Positions 61,330 through 64,000 of a DNA stretch of 64,000 nt are shown here, piece by piece (the stretch's first letter is position 1; each line of letters begins with the position of its first letter). Source of the DNA: Draconibacterium mangrovi_A. GTDB taxonomy: Bacteria > Bacteroidota > Bacteroidia > Bacteroidales > Prolixibacteraceae. The notes under the pieces were generated by a model, which worked only from the letters and a program-made list of their open reading frames with translations, did no database searches and had not been told where the DNA came from. The translations under genes were made by a program, and so were the position numbers. Location of the stretch: assembly GCF_037646455.1 (NCBI RefSeq), contig NZ_JBBIXN010000002.1:806001-870000 (forward strand), given 5' to 3'.

Positions 61330-63213
61330 TTAAGCCAGTTGTACCAATACATCGTCTTCTTCCACATTGTCGCCGTTGGCTTTCGATATTCCAACAACTT
61401 TCCCGTCCTGCTCGGCTACAACAGCATTGTAGGTTTTCATCGATTCGATATAACAAACCACGTCACCTTCTTTTACTGTGTCTCCTACCTTTATTGGTGT
61501 TTCCGATGTATCTTTGGTCAGCATGAACTTACCTTCAAGTGGCGAAATGACTTCAAATGCCGCGCTTCCGTTTACCGCAGCAGGAGCTTCTTTTTCAACC
61601 GTTTTTGCTGAACCGTTTGAAGCTGCCGGAGCACTTTCAATGTCACCGTAACTTACACCTACATTGAACTTCTCACCATTGACATCAATAATCATCGATT
61701 TAGGCTCGAATGAAGCAGCCGGTACTTCCACTTTCTCTGTTTTTGGAGCTTTGGCAGTTTTCTTTTCAGCCAGGTCGGCTTCAAAATCAGCTTTTGCTTT
61801 TCCCGATTTGTAAGCACGATATTGTTCGGGATGCATGGCCAGTTCGAGCAGTTCTTCATCATCCTGTCCGAAATCCCAGTTGTTCTCTTTCATTTCTTTT
61901 TTGAAAACTTCCAGGCCATCAGGATAAAGATCCTGCGGAACACCGGTGTAAAATTCTTTGCCATTGGCTTTGGCCAACTCAACAATTTCAGGAGCAAGTT
62001 CACCCGGAAGTTTTCCCGACTTACCAATGATCATATCCCAGATATTATCGGCTATCATGCTCCAGCGTTCGCGGCCTTTTATCACCTGCAGAACATTCAT
62101 CAAAGCCAGGTTTTTCACATACTGGCTGAATGGTGTAACCAGTGGCGGATAACCCAGTTTGGGCCAAATGTATTCTACTTCCTCGAACAATTTGATCAGC
62201 AGATCATCCTGCGTTAAGGTTGGTTTATTGCGTTTTGTGAGCCACTTGTTCAAGCTTTCCAGGTTGTTACCAAGATCGGCCATCAAACTTCCCATCATTC
62301 CACCGGGAAGACCTGAACCGATAAGCAAGGAATTCATATGACGGTTTTTCGGGTTGATATAGTACCCCAGAAAATCGTCGATAAATTCCTGTGTCATCGA
62401 ACGCACCTTCATGTAGGCTTTCATATTAATGTCTTTCACCGCGAAACCTGCATCTTTCAGCATTCCATGAACGGCCAGCACATCGGCATGTCCTGTTCCC
62501 CAAGAAAGCGGTTCCATAGCCACGTCGACATAATCAACTCCAGCACGTGCCGCTTCTAAAATACTCGCCATCGAAAAACCGGGGCCGGAGTGGCCGTGGT
62601 ACTGAACAACAGTTTCAGGATGCGAGGTTTTAATGTTTTTGATGATCTTACCGATAAAAGCAGGACGACCGATACCGGCCATGTCTTTTACACAGATCTC
62701 ATCGGTACCCATTTCAATTAACTGCTCAGCCAGGTTGGTATAATATTCTACCGTATGTACCTCAGAAATGGTAAGACTTAAAGCGGCCTGCGAAATCATT
62801 CCACCTTCCTTGGCAAATTTGATGGAGTTTTCGAGGTTACGCGGATCGTTCAAACCACAAAAAGAACGGGCTATATCGGTTCCTTGTAGTTTTTTTACTT
62901 TAAACATTAGCTTTCGAACATCGGCAGGAACCGGGCTCATGCGAATTGCATTAAGAGCGCGCTCAAGCATATGGGTTTGTATTCCTGCATCGTTGAACGG
63001 CTGTGTCCAGCGACGATTGGCAATGTTCGGATTTTCGCCAAATAAAAGGTTAATCTGTTCAAATCCACCACCGTTGGTTTCGACCCTGTCGAAACACCCC
63101 ATATCTATAATTGCCGGAGCTACTTTTTCCAGTTGGTCAACCCGGGGAACATATTTCCCCGACGACTGCCACATATCGCGGTAAAGCAAACTAAATTTAA
63201 TCTCTCTCTTCAT
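61330..63213 (-). CDS. oadA: Oxaloacetate decarboxylase alpha subunit with biotinyl domain
   Basis: About 627 aa from MKREIKFSLLYRD at 63213; the frame extends three codons further. Carboxyltransferase barrel (about 1-300): LLYRDMWQSSGKYVPRVDQ near 8, CVKDMAGIGRP near 175, VQYHGHSGPGFSMASI near 201 for metal binding. Conserved PYC_OADA region (about 320-490), a charged Ala/Pro linker (about 490-555) and a biotinyl domain (about 560-627) with the biotin lysine in ESMKTYNAVV. It transfers CO2 from oxaloacetate to biotin for OadB. The YHGHSGPG reading differs slightly from the common HTHATTG-like form. Confidence 0.92.
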   Translation of the reverse strand: MKREIKFSLLYRDMWQSSGKYVPRVDQLEKVAPAIIDMGCFDRVETNGGGFEQINLLFGENPNIANRRWTQPFNDAGIQTHMLERALNAIRMSPVPADVRKLMFKVKKLQGTDIARSFCGLNDPRNLENSIKFAKEGGMISQAALSLTISEVHTVEYYTNLAEQLIEMGTDEICVKDMAGIGRPAFIGKIIKNIKTSHPETVVQYHGHSGPGFSMASILEAARAGVDYVDVAMEPLSWGTGHADVLAVHGMLKDAGFAVKDINMKAYMKVRSMTQEFIDDFLGYYINPKNRHMNSLLIGSGLPGGMMGSLMADLGNNLESLNKWLTKRNKPTLTQDDLLIKLFEEVEYIWPKLGYPPLVTPFSQYVKNLALMNVLQVIKGRERWSMIADNIWDMIIGKSGKLPGELAPEIVELAKANGKEFYTGVPQDLYPDGLEVFKKEMKENNWDFGQDDEELLELAMHPEQYRAYKSGKAKADFEADLAEKKTAKAPKTEKVEVPAASFEPKSMIIDVNGEKFNVGVSYGDIESAPAASNGSAKTVEKEAPAAVNGSAAFEVISPLEGKFMLTKDTSETPIKVGDTVKEGDVVCYIESMKTYNAVVAEQDGKVVGISKANGDNVEEDDVLVQLA

Positions 63214-63249
63214 ATCAGTCAATTTTATAGTTCTTATTGGATTGTGATT

Positions 63250-63501
63250 TTAATTGTCAATTTTTTCAACAGAAGTTACTCTTCCTTTTCCCCGGGTAAC
63301 ACTTTCGACCGCCGAAACGATTGCGGCCAGTTTAGCGGGCTCAATTTCGGATGAACCGGCATTGGAACTCGCTTGAACAGTGACTGCCGGAGAAAATGTA
63401 TTGGTAATTCGAATTATGAGGTTGCCCAGCAATACCACCATGATCAGAATAAAAAATACGGTGCCCATGCCGGTCAGGACTAGCTTTAAAACTTCAGACA
63501 T
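63250..63501 (-). CDS. oadG: Na+-translocating decarboxylase, gamma subunit
   Basis: 83 aa. One membrane helix near 6-30 (LVLTGMGTVFFILIMVVLLG), then a Pro/Ala linker and a short helical tail. This is the usual OadG plan, where it anchors the alpha subunit and aids assembly. It starts the operon, 36 bp before oadA. Confidence 0.85.
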   Translation of the reverse strand: MSEVLKLVLTGMGTVFFILIMVVLLGNLIIRITNTFSPAVTVQASSNAGSSEIEPAKLAAIVSAVESVTRGKGRVTSVEKIDN

Positions 63502-63840
63502 ATTGTTGTTTTTTTTGTGAAAGGCCCAAAATTATACTTATCTCCGAATTATGTAGAAATGACAATATCAAATTGAAAGATTTAATGCAGTTTTCCTTAC
63601 GATTTTCAATACAGGAGTTCTTTGGGAGTAAAAATAAATGGAGCTTAACAAACTAATAGACATGCAGTAATGCACATAGGTAACTTTAAAAACAAATGCC
63701 TACCTGTTCTGCAACATGTTCTTAATATACTTAACATTGGGGAGTTACAAAAGACATGGAAGTATGAAAATAGAGCTTAAGTTCGTAGTATTAATCAGCA
63801 GTTTTATTTATAATGAGTATTGATTATTTTAAAAAGTAAG
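63502..63840. other. Intergenic region between hsp20 and oadG
   Basis: 339 bp, A/T-rich, no gene seen. TAATTTTG on the minus strand (63534-63527) could be the -7 box of the oad operon; no convincing -33 element. Confidence 0.35.
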
Positions 63841-63864
63841 AAGGCGTGAAAATTTTCACGCCTT
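63841..63864 (-). terminator. Perfect-palindrome terminator of the hsp20 gene
   Basis: AAGGCGTGAAAA pairs exactly with TTTTCACGCCTT, followed on the minus strand by TACTTTTT. It lies 8 bp beyond the hsp20 stop. Confidence 0.85.
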
Positions 63865-63872
63865 CAGTAAAC

Positions 63873-64000
63873 TTATGAAATTTTAATCTCTTTTGCCGGT
63901 TTCGGCTTCACTTCCTCGCGCTTTGGCAAGGTTACATGCAAAATTCCGTTGTCGTATTTTGCCGAGATCTTTTCGGCGTTTACGATTGTTTCCGGAACCG
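63873..64000 (-). CDS. Hsp20/alpha-crystallin small heat-shock protein, C-terminal end only
   Basis: The last 42 or so residues of a gene entering from the right edge: VPETIVNAEKISAKYDNGIL then HVTLPKREEVKPKPAKEIKI. The NGIL-HVTLPK stretch is the end of the alpha-crystallin domain and the tail holds the I-x-I motif (IKI). These proteins are cytosolic holdase chaperones. A perfect terminator follows. Confidence 0.85.
   Translation of the reverse strand, partial: VPETIVNAEKISAKYDNGILHVTLPKREEVKPKPAKEIKIS

Overview
The window comes from a Bacteroidota chromosome, most likely an anaerobic or facultative marine-type Bacteroidales/Marinilabiliales lineage. The signs are type IX secretion C-terminal domains, TonB receptor plus DUF4249 pairs, VapE/toprim/MobB-type mobilisable elements, Bacteroidetes -7 boxes (TAnnTTTG), a menaquinone operon and a Na+-pumping decarboxylase. 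The genus is an inference.

Left part (1-28.5 kb): two integrative elements sit in tandem at the 3' half of a tRNA-Pro(GGG) gene. A 44-bp tRNA piece (anticodon loop through acceptor stem) is repeated exactly at 1989-2032 and 28265-28308, and an 18-bp remnant lies at 28462-28479. Element A enters from the left edge with one hypothetical gene and a tyrosine integrase. Element B (about 26.3 kb) lies between the two 44-bp copies. It starts with a mobilisation and replication block: HTH protein, VapE-type ATPase, an iteron-like repeat field, toprim primase, a candidate oriT, MobC, MobB relaxase and a small coiled-coil membrane protein. It ends with its own integrase (26907-28115). A second copy and a decayed third copy of the small coiled-coil gene mark the borders of two cargo blocks.

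Cargo block 1 (7.4-19.1 kb, all minus strand) is a secreted protease island. It has two large trypsin-like proteases with T9SS tails, each directly preceded by an S74-chaperone-domain protein; a third S74 protein whose signal peptide is broken by a 14-bp tandem duplication; a C10 (streptopain-like) lipoprotein protease; a BACON-like lipoprotein; a DUF3244-like secreted protein; and a TPR-TM-HTH regulator. Cargo block 2 (19.7-26.6 kb) has a TonB receptor/DUF4249/outer-membrane-barrel operon, a lipoprotein, and an AbiE-type toxin-antitoxin pair whose toxin is interrupted by one in-frame TGA.

Right part (28.7-64 kb) is ordinary chromosome. It holds two CE1-type esterases with an amidohydrolase remnant between them; a compact menaquinone operon (menI-like, menF, menD, menB, menA, menC, menE; no menH); a heterodimeric ABC exporter with one degenerate ATPase site; a START-like secreted protein; a LytS/LytTR two-component system with a coupled lipoprotein; a uronate catabolic operon (uxaE, uxaC, kdgK, eda and a TRAP transporter) with a perfect LacI-type palindrome before kdgK; a divergent GH2 beta-galactosidase and GH20 hexosaminidase pair; a conserved secreted protein bracketed by two related terminators; an OadGAB sodium-pumping decarboxylase operon; and the C-terminal end of an Hsp20 chaperone at the right edge.

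All identifications come from reading the sequence and recalled family features. No database search was run.
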